Shown here: one piece after another, positions 33,795 through 41,459 of the stretch | Position numbering within the stretch: the stretch's first letter is position 1 | Layout: each line of letters opens with the position of its first letter | Source: an uncultured Faecalibacterium sp. | GTDB taxonomy: Bacteria; Bacillota; Clostridia; Oscillospirales; Ruminococcaceae | Assembly: GCA_934511465.1 (NCBI GenBank) | Contig: CAKSWG010000002.1 | Location: 94,066 to 158,065 of the forward strand | Direction of reading: 5' to 3' | Length of the DNA stretch: 64,000 nt | Notes under the pieces: generated by a model | The model's input: only the letters and a program-made list of their open reading frames with translations | The model's database searches: none | Told to the model about the DNA's origin: nothing | Translations under genes and position numbers: made by a program

Positions 33795-35090
33795 ATGAAA
33801 CTGGTAAGCGTGGAAACTCCTGAAAAGAGTGTCTGCAAAATGACCTTCAGCGCCAGCCCGGAAGAGCTGGAAGCTGCATCCAATGCCGTTTATGAGCGCA
33901 CCCGCGCCTCTTATACGATCCGGGGCTTCAAAAAGGGCGAAGCTGACCGTGCACAGATCGAGGCTGATCGCGGCGAACACACCTTCTGGTACGACGCCAT
34001 CAACGATCTGATGGACAAGGACGTGCCCGCACTGTACGATGCTGCGATGGCAGAGCACGGCTTTGTGGCTGTTGCCGATCCCGTATACGATCTGGTGAGC
34101 GTGAAAAAGGACGAGGGCTTTGTGGCCACTGCCACGGTTGCTCTGCAGCCTGAACTGAATCTGACCAAGACCACCGGTTTTGTGTCCGAGTGCGTTACCC
34201 CTGAGGTGTCCGACAAGGAGATCGACAATGTGCTGGAGCGCCACCGCGCGGCTGCCGCAGAGCTGGTGCCTCACAAGGGCCCCGCCGTGAAGGGCAACAT
34301 CGTACATATCGATTACGAGGGCCTGCTGGAGGGCAAGCCCTTCCAGGGCGGCACCGCACAGAATCAGGCCGTTCAGCTGGGCAGCGGCCGCATGATCCCC
34401 GGCTTTGAGGAGGGCATTCTGGGCCACAAGGCAGGCGAGGAGTTCGAGATCTTTGTCACCTTCCCCAACCGCTACCACGCAAAGGATCTGGCCGGCAAGC
34501 CGGTGGTGTTCAAGGTCAAGCTGATCGACGTCTGCGTGCGCCAGATCCCGGCCCTGAACAGCGATTTTGCCAAGAAGGTGGCCAATCTGGACACCATGGA
34601 CCAGCTGCGTGCGCAGGTCCGCCAGCAGCTGCACGACGGCAAGCATGCCGCCGCGCTGAACCGCGCCAAGGATCAGATCCTGACCCAGCTGGCCGATGCT
34701 TCCGAGGGCGAACTGCCCAGCGTGCTGGTGGAGACCACTTACCAGCAGCAGATGGAGCAGATCCAGCAGCAGCTGCAGATGCAGCGCCTGAGTCTGGACC
34801 GCTACCTGAGCCAGATCCACGAGACCCGCGAGAGCTTTACCGCCAAGGTCCGTTCTTCTGCCGAAAAGACCTCCCGCGTGCACATGGCTCTGCTGCAGAT
34901 CGCACAGCAGGAGGGTCTGGTCCCCACCGAAGAGGACATCGACAAGCAGCTGTCTGAGCGTGCAGAGCGCGCCAAAAAGACGCTGGAGGAGATCAAGGCC
35001 AACTCCAACATCCCTGCCATGCGCCGCAACGAGGGCATCCGCAAGGCTGCCGACTGGGTGATCGAGCACTCCACCATTGAAGAAAAGTAA
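33795..35090 (+). CDS. tig: Trigger factor, ribosome-bound chaperone and prolyl isomerase
   Basis: A 431-residue protein with the three trigger factor domains: N-terminal ribosome-binding (about 1-115, with IRGFKKGEADRAQIE in place of the usual GFRKGKVP loop), the FKBP-type isomerase domain (about 150-235; VHIDYEGLLEGKPFQGG, LGSGRMIPGFEEGILGHKAGE) and the C-terminal helical cradle. It is slightly altered in the ribosome signature (GFKKGEAD rather than G-F-R-x-G-x-x-P), which may affect docking. ATG at 33795 is preceded by GGAGGG. A strong terminator follows, so it is monocistronic. Confidence 0.96.
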   Translation: MKLVSVETPEKSVCKMTFSASPEELEAASNAVYERTRASYTIRGFKKGEADRAQIEADRGEHTFWYDAINDLMDKDVPALYDAAMAEHGFVAVADPVYDLVSVKKDEGFVATATVALQPELNLTKTTGFVSECVTPEVSDKEIDNVLERHRAAAAELVPHKGPAVKGNIVHIDYEGLLEGKPFQGGTAQNQAVQLGSGRMIPGFEEGILGHKAGEEFEIFVTFPNRYHAKDLAGKPVVFKVKLIDVCVRQIPALNSDFAKKVANLDTMDQLRAQVRQQLHDGKHAAALNRAKDQILTQLADASEGELPSVLVETTYQQQMEQIQQQLQMQRLSLDRYLSQIHETRESFTAKVRSSAEKTSRVHMALLQIAQQEGLVPTEEDIDKQLSERAERAKKTLEEIKANSNIPAMRRNEGIRKAADWVIEHSTIEEK

Positions 35091-35104
35091 GTTCTGATAC
35101 AGAG

Positions 35105-35133
35105 AAAGCCCGTGCATTTACTGCACGGGCTTT
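35105..35133 (+). terminator. Terminator of trigger factor
   Basis: Perfect 12-bp arms AAAGCCCGTGCA/TGCACGGGCTTT, then TGTTGTTT. The next promoter begins within its tail. Confidence 0.92.
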
Positions 35134-35134
35134 G

Positions 35135-35163
35135 TTGTTTCCTGTTGATATCTGTGTTATACT
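35135..35163 (+). promoter_or_regulatory. Promoter of the Fst-like toxin mRNA
   Basis: TTGTTT, 17-bp spacer, TATACT with an upstream TG (extended -10). Predicted transcript starts near 35170. Confidence 0.75.
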
Positions 35164-35177
35164 TGTTGTGCTGCCCT

Positions 35178-35221
35178 TGTTCCCCCTACTCCGCAAGTTA
35201 TGCAGCAGGAGGAGGTGAACA
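35178..35221 (+). promoter_or_regulatory. 5' stem that can hide the toxin ribosome site
   Basis: TGTTCCCCCTACTCC (35178-35192) can pair with GGAGGAGGTGAACA (35208-35221), which contains the Shine-Dalgarno sequence. A similar leader stem keeps fst translation low on plasmid pAD1. Confidence 0.6.
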
Positions 35222-35244
35222 GCTATGGCATACCTTATCGAACT
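35215..35244. repeat. Direct repeats DRa/DRb, toxin-side copy
   Basis: GTGAACAGC (35215-35223) and ATACCTTATCGAACT (35230-35244) flank the toxin start codon. The same two words, in the same order and orientation, recur at 35370-35378 and 35382-35396. Confidence 0.92.
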
Positions 35245-35323
35245 CATTGTCTCGGTCGGAGCACAGGTAATAGGCTATTTCCTGTGCAAGTGGCTTGACC
35301 CGGACAAACGCAAGGGCAAGTAA
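35225..35323 (+). CDS. Fst/Ldr-like type I toxin, 32 aa
   Basis: A 32-codon gene with GGAGGAGG just upstream of ATG 35225. The product MAYLIELIVSVGAQVIGYFL is one membrane helix, followed by CKWLDPDKRKGK, a charged tail with the WLD feature seen in Fst-family toxins (F..WLD + basic residues). Fst (33 residues) damages the cell membrane when its antisense RNA is lost. The surrounding promoter, bidirectional terminator and direct repeats support this reading more than the peptide alone. It stands alone between tig and the convergent tauE. Confidence 0.75.
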   Translation: MAYLIELIVSVGAQVIGYFLCKWLDPDKRKGK

Positions 35324-35329
35324 GCACAA

Positions 35330-35362
35330 GACCCCCGGAGAGAGGCAAGCTCCCCGGGGGTC
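35330..35362. terminator. Bidirectional terminator shared by toxin and antisense RNA
   Basis: Arms GACCCCCGGAG/CTCCCCGGGGGTC (2-base bulge). Plus strand followed by ATTTTTTG; minus strand by TTGTGCTT. Confidence 0.82.
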
Positions 35363-35369
35363 ATTTTTT

Positions 35370-35396
35370 GTGAACAGCCTAATACCTTATCGAACT
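35370..35396. repeat. Direct repeats DRa/DRb, antisense-side copy
   Basis: GTGAACAGC (35370-35378) and ATACCTTATCGAACT (35382-35396), exact copies of the toxin-side words, spaced 3 instead of 6 bases apart. Confidence 0.92.
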
Positions 35397-35408
35397 TCGG
35401 CTAACACT

Positions 35409-35436
35409 AGTATATCCCGAAATTCCGGAAAGTCAA
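35409..35436 (-). promoter_or_regulatory. Promoter of the antisense RNA
   Basis: Minus-strand TTGACT, 16-bp spacer, TATACT. Better matched to consensus than the toxin promoter, as expected for an antitoxin made in excess. Confidence 0.78.
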
Positions 35437-35479
35437 GGCATTCACAAAAAAGTTCATATTTCCGATAAAAAGCAGCATA

Positions 35480-36256
35480 TCACCCCAGCAGATTAAAGCC
35501 CATGATGACCACGCCCAGCACCACCAGCACGACGCCGGTGGCGCGGTTCAGGGTCTTAGGTTCAGCCTTATTGGCAAACACCGCTGCAATGCGTGCCCAC
35601 AGCAGAGTGAACACCACGCACAGCATCCACACCAGCCAGTCGGGCGTGCCGCCGATCATGAAGTGGGAGACCGCACCGGTCAGGGCGGTGAAGGTCATGA
35701 TGAACACGCTGGTGCCCACAGCAGTCTTCAGCTCGTAGCACAGCACGCTGGTGAGGATGAGCAGCATCATCATGCCGCCGCCCGCACCGATAAAGCCGCA
35801 GATGAAGCCGATGAGCATTCCGCACACCACCGACTGGACCGCACGCTTTTTTGCGCTGACCCCCTGCATGGCTTCCTTGGTGGTCATTACCGGGCGCACA
35901 ATAAACTTGACGCCCAGCAGGAAGGTCATGAACACCGAGAAGCCGCCCATGGTGGCAGCGGGCACTCTGCTGGCCACCCAGCTGCCCACCACCGTAAAGG
36001 CAAGCACGCTGACCATCATGATCAGGCCGTTTTTGAGATCCAGATTCTTGTTTTTGTGGTAGGTATAGGCGGACACCGCGCTGGCCAGCACATCCGACGA
36101 CAGGGCAATGCCCACCGCCATATAGGGGTCCATGTGCAGGAAGGTGATGAGCATGGGGCTGATGACCGCCGCCGCGCTCATACCGGCAAAGCCGGTGCCA
36201 AGGCCGGCTCCCATGCCGGCAAAAAAGGTGACAAGAACCGTAAACAGCACGCTCAT
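35480..36256 (-). CDS. TauE/SafE-family membrane permease
   Basis: A 258-residue membrane protein with about seven to eight helices in two halves. The family motif regions are GAGLGTGFAGMSAAAVISPML near the N terminus and IGFICGFIGAGGGMMMLLILTSVL in the middle. Family members export or import small anions such as sulfite, sulfoacetate or other organosulfur compounds; the substrate here cannot be read. It lies 1 bp after a MarR-type regulator, so that protein probably controls it. Confidence 0.9.
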   Translation of the reverse strand: MSVLFTVLVTFFAGMGAGLGTGFAGMSAAAVISPMLITFLHMDPYMAVGIALSSDVLASAVSAYTYHKNKNLDLKNGLIMMVSVLAFTVVGSWVASRVPAATMGGFSVFMTFLLGVKFIVRPVMTTKEAMQGVSAKKRAVQSVVCGMLIGFICGFIGAGGGMMMLLILTSVLCYELKTAVGTSVFIMTFTALTGAVSHFMIGGTPDWLVWMLCVVFTLLWARIAAVFANKAEPKTLNRATGVVLVVLGVVIMGFNLLG

Positions 36257-36257
36257 T

Positions 36258-36692
36258 TTATCCGTTCTCCTTCAGGATCTCGTCCAGATTTTTCCCGATC
36301 AGCTCCATGGTCCGGAAAAAGACCTCCTGATCGGCCGGCTCCACATGGTCCAGCAGGCGCTTGAAAAAGGCGTTCTGCACGGCACGGCCCCGGCGGATGA
36401 TCGGGTCTGCCTTGCCGGTGCAGAGCAGCTTTGTTTTGCGGCGGTCGCTGGCCACGGCATAGCGTTCCAGATAGCCCTCCTGCACCAGCTTGTCCACATT
36501 CATGGAGACGAGGTTCGCCTTGATATGCCGCACCTCCACAATGTCCCGGGCCGTTTTATAGTCCGGGTTGTTGGCGAGAAACAACAGGATATCCAGCGCC
36601 GTCTGCGACAGGCCAAGCTCCTGGCACAGCGGTTTGCAGACGGCATTGTACGCCTGCGCGGTCTTGATGGAAAATTCGATGTTCGGGTTCAC
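36258..36692 (-). CDS. MarR-family transcription regulator
   Basis: A 144-residue winged-helix regulator (LSQTALDILLFLANNPDYKTARDIVEVRHIKANLVSMNVDKLV, then a wing with ASDRRKTKLLCTGKA). The DR.K wing is the classical MarR mark. Start is GTG at 36692. It heads a two-gene operon with the TauE-type permease. Two near-palindromes between its promoter and start suggest autoregulation, so a compound moved by the permease may be the effector. Confidence 0.92.
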   Translation of the reverse strand: MNPNIEFSIKTAQAYNAVCKPLCQELGLSQTALDILLFLANNPDYKTARDIVEVRHIKANLVSMNVDKLVQEGYLERYAVASDRRKTKLLCTGKADPIIRRGRAVQNAFFKRLLDHVEPADQEVFFRTMELIGKNLDEILKENG

Positions 36693-36706
36693 AACAGGTC
36701 TATCCT

Positions 36707-36733
36707 TTCATCTTTGAACGATTCATTTTTGAA
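36707..36733 (-). promoter_or_regulatory. Tandem MarR operator candidates
   Basis: TTCATCTTTGAA (36707-36718) and TTCATTTTTGAA (36722-36733), two near-palindromes with centres 15 bp apart, just downstream of the -10 element. Confidence 0.7.
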
Positions 36734-36735
36734 GT

Positions 36736-36764
36736 ATTATAGTGCAGAAGAGGGGAGATGTCAA
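36736..36764 (-). promoter_or_regulatory. Consensus promoter of marR-tauE
   Basis: Minus-strand TTGACA, 17-bp spacer, TATAAT: a perfect sigma-A promoter, which fits a gene held off by a repressor. Confidence 0.92.
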
Positions 36765-36773
36765 GGGGGCAGA

Positions 36774-36905
36774 CCCTCTCAGTCTGCTCCCGCTGGTCGC
36801 AGCCAGCTCCCCCCGAAGGGGGAGCTTTTCGTGACCTGGCGGCAAGCAGAGCAAAACCTCCCCCTTCGGGGGAGGTGGCATCGCGCAGCGATGACGGAGA
36901 GGGTT
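36774..36905. repeat. Dispersed repeat family A, copy 1
   Basis: Bounded by CCCTCTC and GAGAGGG, with internal CTCCCCC/GGGGGAG palindromes and CATCGCGCAGCGATG. Relatives lie at 39583, 41248, 49570, 59918 and 61197. No coding function seen. Confidence 0.8.
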
Positions 36906-36996
36906 CAGCCAGCTGAAAATCAGCAGCACTTTTCCCCCGCGCCGCGCTTTCGCAGAAAGCGGCGCTGCAACTGCCGTTTTTCTTCACGACCCCACC

Positions 36997-37097
36997 CGTG
37001 AAAACGCAATGCCGGGCGGTCCGCAGACCGCCCGGCATTGCTCTATTATAAGTAATTTTTCCGCTGAATATGCGCAGAGCAGCGCGGAGCGCATTCC
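36997..37097 (-). repeat. Dispersed repeat family B, copy 1, with terminator for feoB
   Basis: About 100 bp, closely matching 42875-42975. Includes a perfect 15-bp stem CAATGCCGGGCGGTC/GACCGCCCGGCATTG (37007-37040) followed on the minus strand by CGTTTTC. It sits 12 bp past the feoB stop. The second copy follows the RND gene in the same relation. Confidence 0.85.
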
Positions 37098-37108
37098 AAT
37101 CGTTTTTC

Positions 37109-39454
37109 TCAGAACAGTGCCACAGCCGCCAGACGCACCAGCAAAGCGCACAGCCATGCCACGGCGCACTGGTTCACCACCATGATGACCGCCCACTTGT
37201 TGCCCAGCTCCCGCTTGACCGAGGCCACCGCCGCGATGCAGGGGGTGTACAGCAGGCAGAACACCAGCAGGGGCGCCGCCTGCGCCGGGGTGAGGGCCGC
37301 CGACAGGGCAGCTTCGGAGCCAAAGAGGATGAGCAGCGAGGATACCACGCTCTCCTTTGCCATAAAGCCGGTGATGAGGGCGGTGGAGATGCGCCAGTCC
37401 GCAAAGCCCAAAGGTCCGAACAGCGGGGCGATGTCGCCCGCAATGCGGGCAAGGATGCTGGCCTGCGGGTCGGCGGTCAGCCGCAGCTGCAGGTCAAAGT
37501 TCTGCAAAAACCAGATGACGATGGTGGCCGCAAAGATCACCGTGAAGGCCTTCTGCAAAAAGTCCCGGGCCTTTTCCCACAGCAGCTGTGCCACGTTCTT
37601 CAGGCCGGGCAGGCGGTAATTGGGCAGCTCCATGACAAAGGGCACGGCCTCACCCTTGAACACCGTGCTCTTGAGCAGCAGTGCCGCCAGCACGCCCACC
37701 GCGATGCCGGTAAAGTACAGCAGCACCATCACAAGGCCCGCATACTGCGGGAAGAAGGCCGCCGCAAACAGGCTGTAGATGGGCAGCTTTGCCGAACAGC
37801 TCATGAACGGGGTGAGCAGGATGGTCATTTTTCGGTCCCGCTCCGAGGGCAGGGTGCGGCTTGCCATGACGCCGGGCACCGTGCAGCCGAAGCCGATGAG
37901 CATGGGCACGATGCTGCGGCCCGAAAGGCCGATGCGGCGCAGCAACTTATCCATCACAAAGGCCACGCGGGCCATGTAACCGGTATCCTCCAGCATGGAG
38001 AGGAAGAAGAACAGCACCACGATGATGGGCAGAAAGCTCAGCACGCTGCCCACGCCGGTAAAGATGCCGTCGATGAGCAGCGAGTGCACCGCCGCGTTGA
38101 CGTTCCAGTTGGTCAGGGCGGTGTCCACAACGCCGGTCAGGGCGTCGATGCCCATTTCCATCAGGTTCTGGAAGAACAGGCCGATGACGTTGAAGGTGAG
38201 GAAGAACACCAGACCCATGATGGCGATAAACGCCGGGATGGCGGTGTACTTGCCGGTGAGGAACTTGTCGATGCGGTTAGAGCGCAGCTGCTCCTTGCTT
38301 TCGTGGGGCTTGACCACCGTCTGCGCCACCAGCTCCTGAATGAAGGAGAACCGCATATCCGCAATGGCGGCGGCGCGGTCCAGCCCGCGCTCCTGCTCCA
38401 TCTGCACGATGATATGTTCGATCATCTCTTTTTCGTTCTGATCCAGCTTCAGGGCTTCCTCAATGCGCTGGTCACCCTCCACCAGCTTGGTGGCGGCAAA
38501 CCGCACCGGAATGCCCGCCGCCTTAGCGTGGTCCTCGATCAGGTGGATGATGCCGTGGATGCAGCGGTGCACCGCGCCGCCGTGGTCGTCCTCGCTGCAG
38601 AAATCCATGCGGCCAGGCCGCTCCTGATACTTTGCCACATGAAGGGCGTGGTCTACCAGCTCATCCACGCCCTCATTCTTGGCGGCAGAGATGGGAATGA
38701 CCGGGATGCCCAGCATGGCCTCCATCTTGTTGATGCGCACCGTGCCGCCGTTGCCGCGCACCTCGTCCATCATGTTCAGCGCCAGCACCATGGGGGTGTC
38801 CAGCTCCATGAGCTGCATGGTCAGGTAGAGGTTGCGCTCGATGTTGGTAGCATCCACGATATTAATGATGCCGGTGGGCTTTTCACCGATGATGAACTGC
38901 CGGGTGACGATCTCCTCGCTGGAATAGGGGGACATGGAGTAGATGCCCGGCAGGTCTGTGACTTCGGTCTCCGGGTGGCCCTTGATGGCACCGCTCTTGC
39001 GGTCCACCGTCACGCCCGGGAAGTTGCCCACATGCTGGTTGGAGCCGGTGAGCTGGTTGAACAGGGTGGTCTTGCCGCAGTTCTGGTTGCCCGCCAGCGC
39101 AAAGGTGAGGGTCTTGCCCTCGGGCAGGGGATTCTCTCCCTTTTTGATGTGGTATTTGCCGCCCTCGCCAAGGCCGGGGTGATCCACCATTTTGTCATCT
39201 GCCGGAGCCGCCGATATTGCCGGGGCCTTTTCGGTGGGGGTGATGCCGATCTGCGCGGCATCGTCCAGCCGGAGGGTCAGCTCGTAGCCATGGATGCGCA
39301 GCTCCATGGGGTCGCCCATGGGAGCCAGCTTGACCAGCGTGACCTCTGCCCCCGGGATCAGGCCCATATCCAGAAAATGCTGGCGCAGTGCGCCGCTGCC
39401 GCCGACGGTATCCACAACAGCGCTTTTTCCGATCTGCAATTCTTTTAATGTCAT
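37109..39454 (-). CDS. feoB: FeoA-FeoB fusion, ferrous iron transporter
   Basis: A 781-residue protein. Residues 1-73 are a FeoA SH3-like domain (LDMGLIPGAEVTLVKLAPMGDPMELRIHGYELTLR). After a linker comes the FeoB G domain (about 115-280): G1 AGNQNCGKTTLFNQLTG, G2/G3 region TVDRKSG and DLPGIYSMSP, G4 NMMDE. Then a helical GDI domain and a membrane domain with two gate halves from about 395 (SIVPMLIGFGCTVPGVMASRT). It takes up Fe2+ and matters for an anaerobe. It is transcribed alone from a strong promoter overlapped by a palindrome, suggesting Fe-dependent repression. Confidence 0.96.
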   Translation of the reverse strand: MTLKELQIGKSAVVDTVGGSGALRQHFLDMGLIPGAEVTLVKLAPMGDPMELRIHGYELTLRLDDAAQIGITPTEKAPAISAAPADDKMVDHPGLGEGGKYHIKKGENPLPEGKTLTFALAGNQNCGKTTLFNQLTGSNQHVGNFPGVTVDRKSGAIKGHPETEVTDLPGIYSMSPYSSEEIVTRQFIIGEKPTGIINIVDATNIERNLYLTMQLMELDTPMVLALNMMDEVRGNGGTVRINKMEAMLGIPVIPISAAKNEGVDELVDHALHVAKYQERPGRMDFCSEDDHGGAVHRCIHGIIHLIEDHAKAAGIPVRFAATKLVEGDQRIEEALKLDQNEKEMIEHIIVQMEQERGLDRAAAIADMRFSFIQELVAQTVVKPHESKEQLRSNRIDKFLTGKYTAIPAFIAIMGLVFFLTFNVIGLFFQNLMEMGIDALTGVVDTALTNWNVNAAVHSLLIDGIFTGVGSVLSFLPIIVVLFFFLSMLEDTGYMARVAFVMDKLLRRIGLSGRSIVPMLIGFGCTVPGVMASRTLPSERDRKMTILLTPFMSCSAKLPIYSLFAAAFFPQYAGLVMVLLYFTGIAVGVLAALLLKSTVFKGEAVPFVMELPNYRLPGLKNVAQLLWEKARDFLQKAFTVIFAATIVIWFLQNFDLQLRLTADPQASILARIAGDIAPLFGPLGFADWRISTALITGFMAKESVVSSLLILFGSEAALSAALTPAQAAPLLVFCLLYTPCIAAVASVKRELGNKWAVIMVVNQCAVAWLCALLVRLAAVALF

Positions 39455-39490
39455 AAGATCGACCTTCTCATTTTATCCACTGTCAAAGTG

Positions 39491-39508
39491 TGTTAGTTCG
39501 TGTTAACA
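39491..39508 (-). promoter_or_regulatory. Possible iron-regulator operator of feoB
   Basis: Inverted repeat TGTTAGTTCGTGTTAACA just downstream of the -10 element. A TTAGCCTA word within the promoter spacer resembles half of a DtxR-type site. Which regulator binds is unknown. Confidence 0.45.
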
Positions 39509-39513
39509 ATAGT

Positions 39514-39542
39514 AATATAGGCTAACTTTGCGCGGTTGTCAA
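39514..39542 (-). promoter_or_regulatory. Promoter of feoB
   Basis: Minus-strand TTGACA, 17-bp spacer, TATATT; 60 bases before the start codon. Confidence 0.85.
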
Positions 39543-39582
39543 TAGAGAATATGGGGGAGATGCTCGGCGGTCAGCATCCTTG

Positions 39583-39935
39583 CCCTCTCAGCCTCGCCTT
39601 GCTCGGCAGCTCTCCCAAAGGGAGAGCCTCTGGCGAAACCGTACACTTCGCAACTCAACCGGAAACTGCAAAGTCAGCCGTACCGGAAGGCTTCCCCCGG
39701 TCGGGGGAAGCTGTCGAGAAACGCAGTGACGAGACTGATGAGGGCGCACCGCCAGCTGCTGCTTACCCGTACCCCTCATCCGGCGCTACGCGCCACCTTC
39801 CCCCTTTTGTCGCCTTGCGACATTTTCCCCCGACCGGGGGAAATCTGTCCCCAAGGGGTGAAGGCTTTAGCGGCGGCGGGAAAGCTACCGGGTAAAGAAC
39901 AAAGCTTGCAGGCACGCCAGAGGCTCCCTCTCTGA
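39583..39935. repeat. Composite of dispersed repeat family A elements
   Basis: Contains CCCTCTCAGCC, TCTCCCAAAGGGAGAG, TTCCCCCGGTCGGGGGAA and a second block from about 39775 (CCCTCATCCGGCGC... CCCCCGACCGGGGG... CCTCTCTGAGGGAG). No gene lies between feoB and galE. Confidence 0.7.
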
Positions 39936-39949
39936 GGGAGCTCACGCAA

Positions 39950-39988
39950 AAAGCCGTGCACCCTCTTTTTCAGAGAATGCACGGCTTT
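39950..39988 (-). terminator. Terminator of galE
   Basis: Arms AAAGCCGTGCA/TGCACGGCTTT with minus-strand TTTTTG, 15 bases after the galE stop. Confidence 0.88.
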
Positions 39989-40002
39989 GGAGGTTTATGT
40001 GT

Positions 40003-41028
40003 TTACTTCACAGTGTGGTAGCCATCGGGATTGTTCTTCTGCCAGTTCCAGCTGTCAGCGCACATCTCCTCAATGCCGTACTGCGCCACCCAGCCCAGCT
40101 CACGCTTGGCCTTGGAGGGGTCCGCATAGCACTCGGCAATGTCGCCGGGACGGCGCGGGTCGATCACATAGGGGATCTCCTTGCCGCAGGCCTTGGAGAA
40201 GGCGTGGATCACGTCCAGCACGCTGTAGCCCTTGCCGGTGCCCAGATTGCAGATGAACAGGCCGCAGTTCGTTTCCAGCTTCCGGATGGCGCAGACATGG
40301 CCGCGGGCCAGATCCACCACGTGGATGTAATCGCGCACGCCGGTGCCGTCCGGGGTGGGGTAGTCGTTGCCAAAGACATGCACCTTTTCCAGCTTGCCCA
40401 CAGCCACCTTGGCGATGTAGGGCATCAGGTTGTTGGGGATACCGTTGGGGTCCTCGCCGATGAGGCCGGACTTATGGGCGCCAATGGGGTTGAAGTAGCG
40501 CAGCAGGGCCACGTTCAGGCTGGGGTCAGCCTTGCAGACGTCGGTCAGGATGCGCTCGGTGAAGGCTTTGGTGGTGCCGTAGGGGTTGGTGGTGGCACCC
40601 ACGGGGAAATCCTCGGTGATGGGCACGCTGGCGGGGTCGCCGTAAACGGTGGCGGAGGAGCTGAACACGAAGTTGTGGCAGTTGTGCTTCCGCATCACGT
40701 CCAGAATGACCAGGGTGCAGTTGAGGTTGTTATAGTAGTATTCGATGGGCTTGGACACGCTCTCGCCCACAGCCTTGTAGGCCGCAAACTGGATGACTGC
40801 GGTGATGTCCGGGCATTCGGAGAAGATCTTCTCCACGTCCTCGTGCCGGGTCATATCCGCTTTGTAAAAGCGGAAGTCCTTGCCGGTGATTTGCTTGACG
40901 CGGTCCAGTACCACCGGGGAAGCGTTGTAGTAGTTATCTGCCACGACCACGTCGTAGCCGGCGTTCAGAAGCTCGATGCAGGTGTGGCTGCCGATATAAC
41001 CGGCACCGCCGGAAACCAAAATTGCCAT
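40003..41028 (-). CDS. galE: UDP-glucose 4-epimerase
   Basis: A 341-residue short-chain dehydrogenase-type epimerase converting UDP-galactose and UDP-glucose. The NAD-binding GGAGYIGSHT is at the N terminus. Catalytic Ser lies in FSSSATVYG, and the Tyr-x-x-x-Lys pair is in NPYGTTKAF. RYFNPIGAHKSG and the C-terminal RRPGDIAECYAD are typical. It would use galactose released by the alpha-galactosidase at 9.4 kb once converted by GalK and GalT, which are not in this window. It stands alone with its own promoter and terminator. Confidence 0.97.
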   Translation of the reverse strand: MAILVSGGAGYIGSHTCIELLNAGYDVVVADNYYNASPVVLDRVKQITGKDFRFYKADMTRHEDVEKIFSECPDITAVIQFAAYKAVGESVSKPIEYYYNNLNCTLVILDVMRKHNCHNFVFSSSATVYGDPASVPITEDFPVGATTNPYGTTKAFTERILTDVCKADPSLNVALLRYFNPIGAHKSGLIGEDPNGIPNNLMPYIAKVAVGKLEKVHVFGNDYPTPDGTGVRDYIHVVDLARGHVCAIRKLETNCGLFICNLGTGKGYSVLDVIHAFSKACGKEIPYVIDPRRPGDIAECYADPSKAKRELGWVAQYGIEEMCADSWNWQKNNPDGYHTVK

Positions 41029-41091
41029 AGTCCAGTACCTCTCTCACTCATTCACATTACAGTTGACGCCGGGGTTTCCGGCTCTGCCTAA

Positions 41092-41120
41092 AGAATACCT
41101 CTTTTGCGGTGCAGAATCAA
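41092..41120 (-). promoter_or_regulatory. Promoter of galE
   Basis: Minus-strand TTGATT, 17-bp spacer, TATTCT; 64 bases before the start. Confidence 0.65.
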
Positions 41121-41247
41121 GGGATGTGTTTTCTATTTGGATGCATTTTTGTTGCTTATTTGTTTTAGAGTTTTTGATTCAAAAGCGTTTTTTGGCATTC
41201 TGTCATGGATAAAAGGCACGGTTTGTGCAAAACATAGAAATGGGGTC

Positions 41248-41385
41248 AGCATCCTCGCCCTCTCAGTCATCGCTGCGCGATGCCAGCTCCCCCAAAGTGG
41301 GAGCCTTTGGCAGTCCACGCAAAGTTCCCGGTTTTGCCAAGGGCTCTCCCTTTGGGAGAGCTGGCGCGTCAGCGCCTGAGAGGGC
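41248..41385. repeat. Dispersed repeat family A
   Basis: Begins CCTCTCAGTCATCGC and ends CGCCTGAGAGGG, with CTCCCAAAGTGGGAG and CTCTCCCTTTGGGAGAG inside. Lies between galE and galM. Confidence 0.8.
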
Positions 41386-41415
41386 AAGCCTGCCATAAGT
41401 AAAACGATCCACGCA

Positions 41416-41443
41416 AAAAACGCCTGCCGGAGCAGACGTTTTT
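41416..41443 (-). terminator. Terminator of galM
   Basis: Arms AAAAACGCCTGC/GCAGACGTTTTT (one mismatch) with a T-rich tail on the minus strand. Confidence 0.82.
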
Positions 41444-41459
41444 GTGTGGTGCATCATTT

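Larger units (their letters stand above)
35329..35402 (-). ncRNA. Predicted antisense antitoxin RNA (RNA II-like), about 75 nt
   Basis: From a strong minus-strand promoter (35409-35436), a transcript would run from about 35402 to the shared terminator. It contains the complements of DRa and DRb, so it can pair with the toxin mRNA across its ribosome site and start codon, and again through the complementary terminator stem. Inferred from sequence only. Confidence 0.68.

Noticed and set aside
36774-36905. CRISPR-like palindromic repeats
   Set aside because: No regular repeat-spacer pattern and no cas genes; the elements are dispersed singly.
37070-39448. 792-codon plus-strand open frame
   Set aside because: Antisense shadow of the FeoAB fusion; His/Gln/Arg-rich composition.
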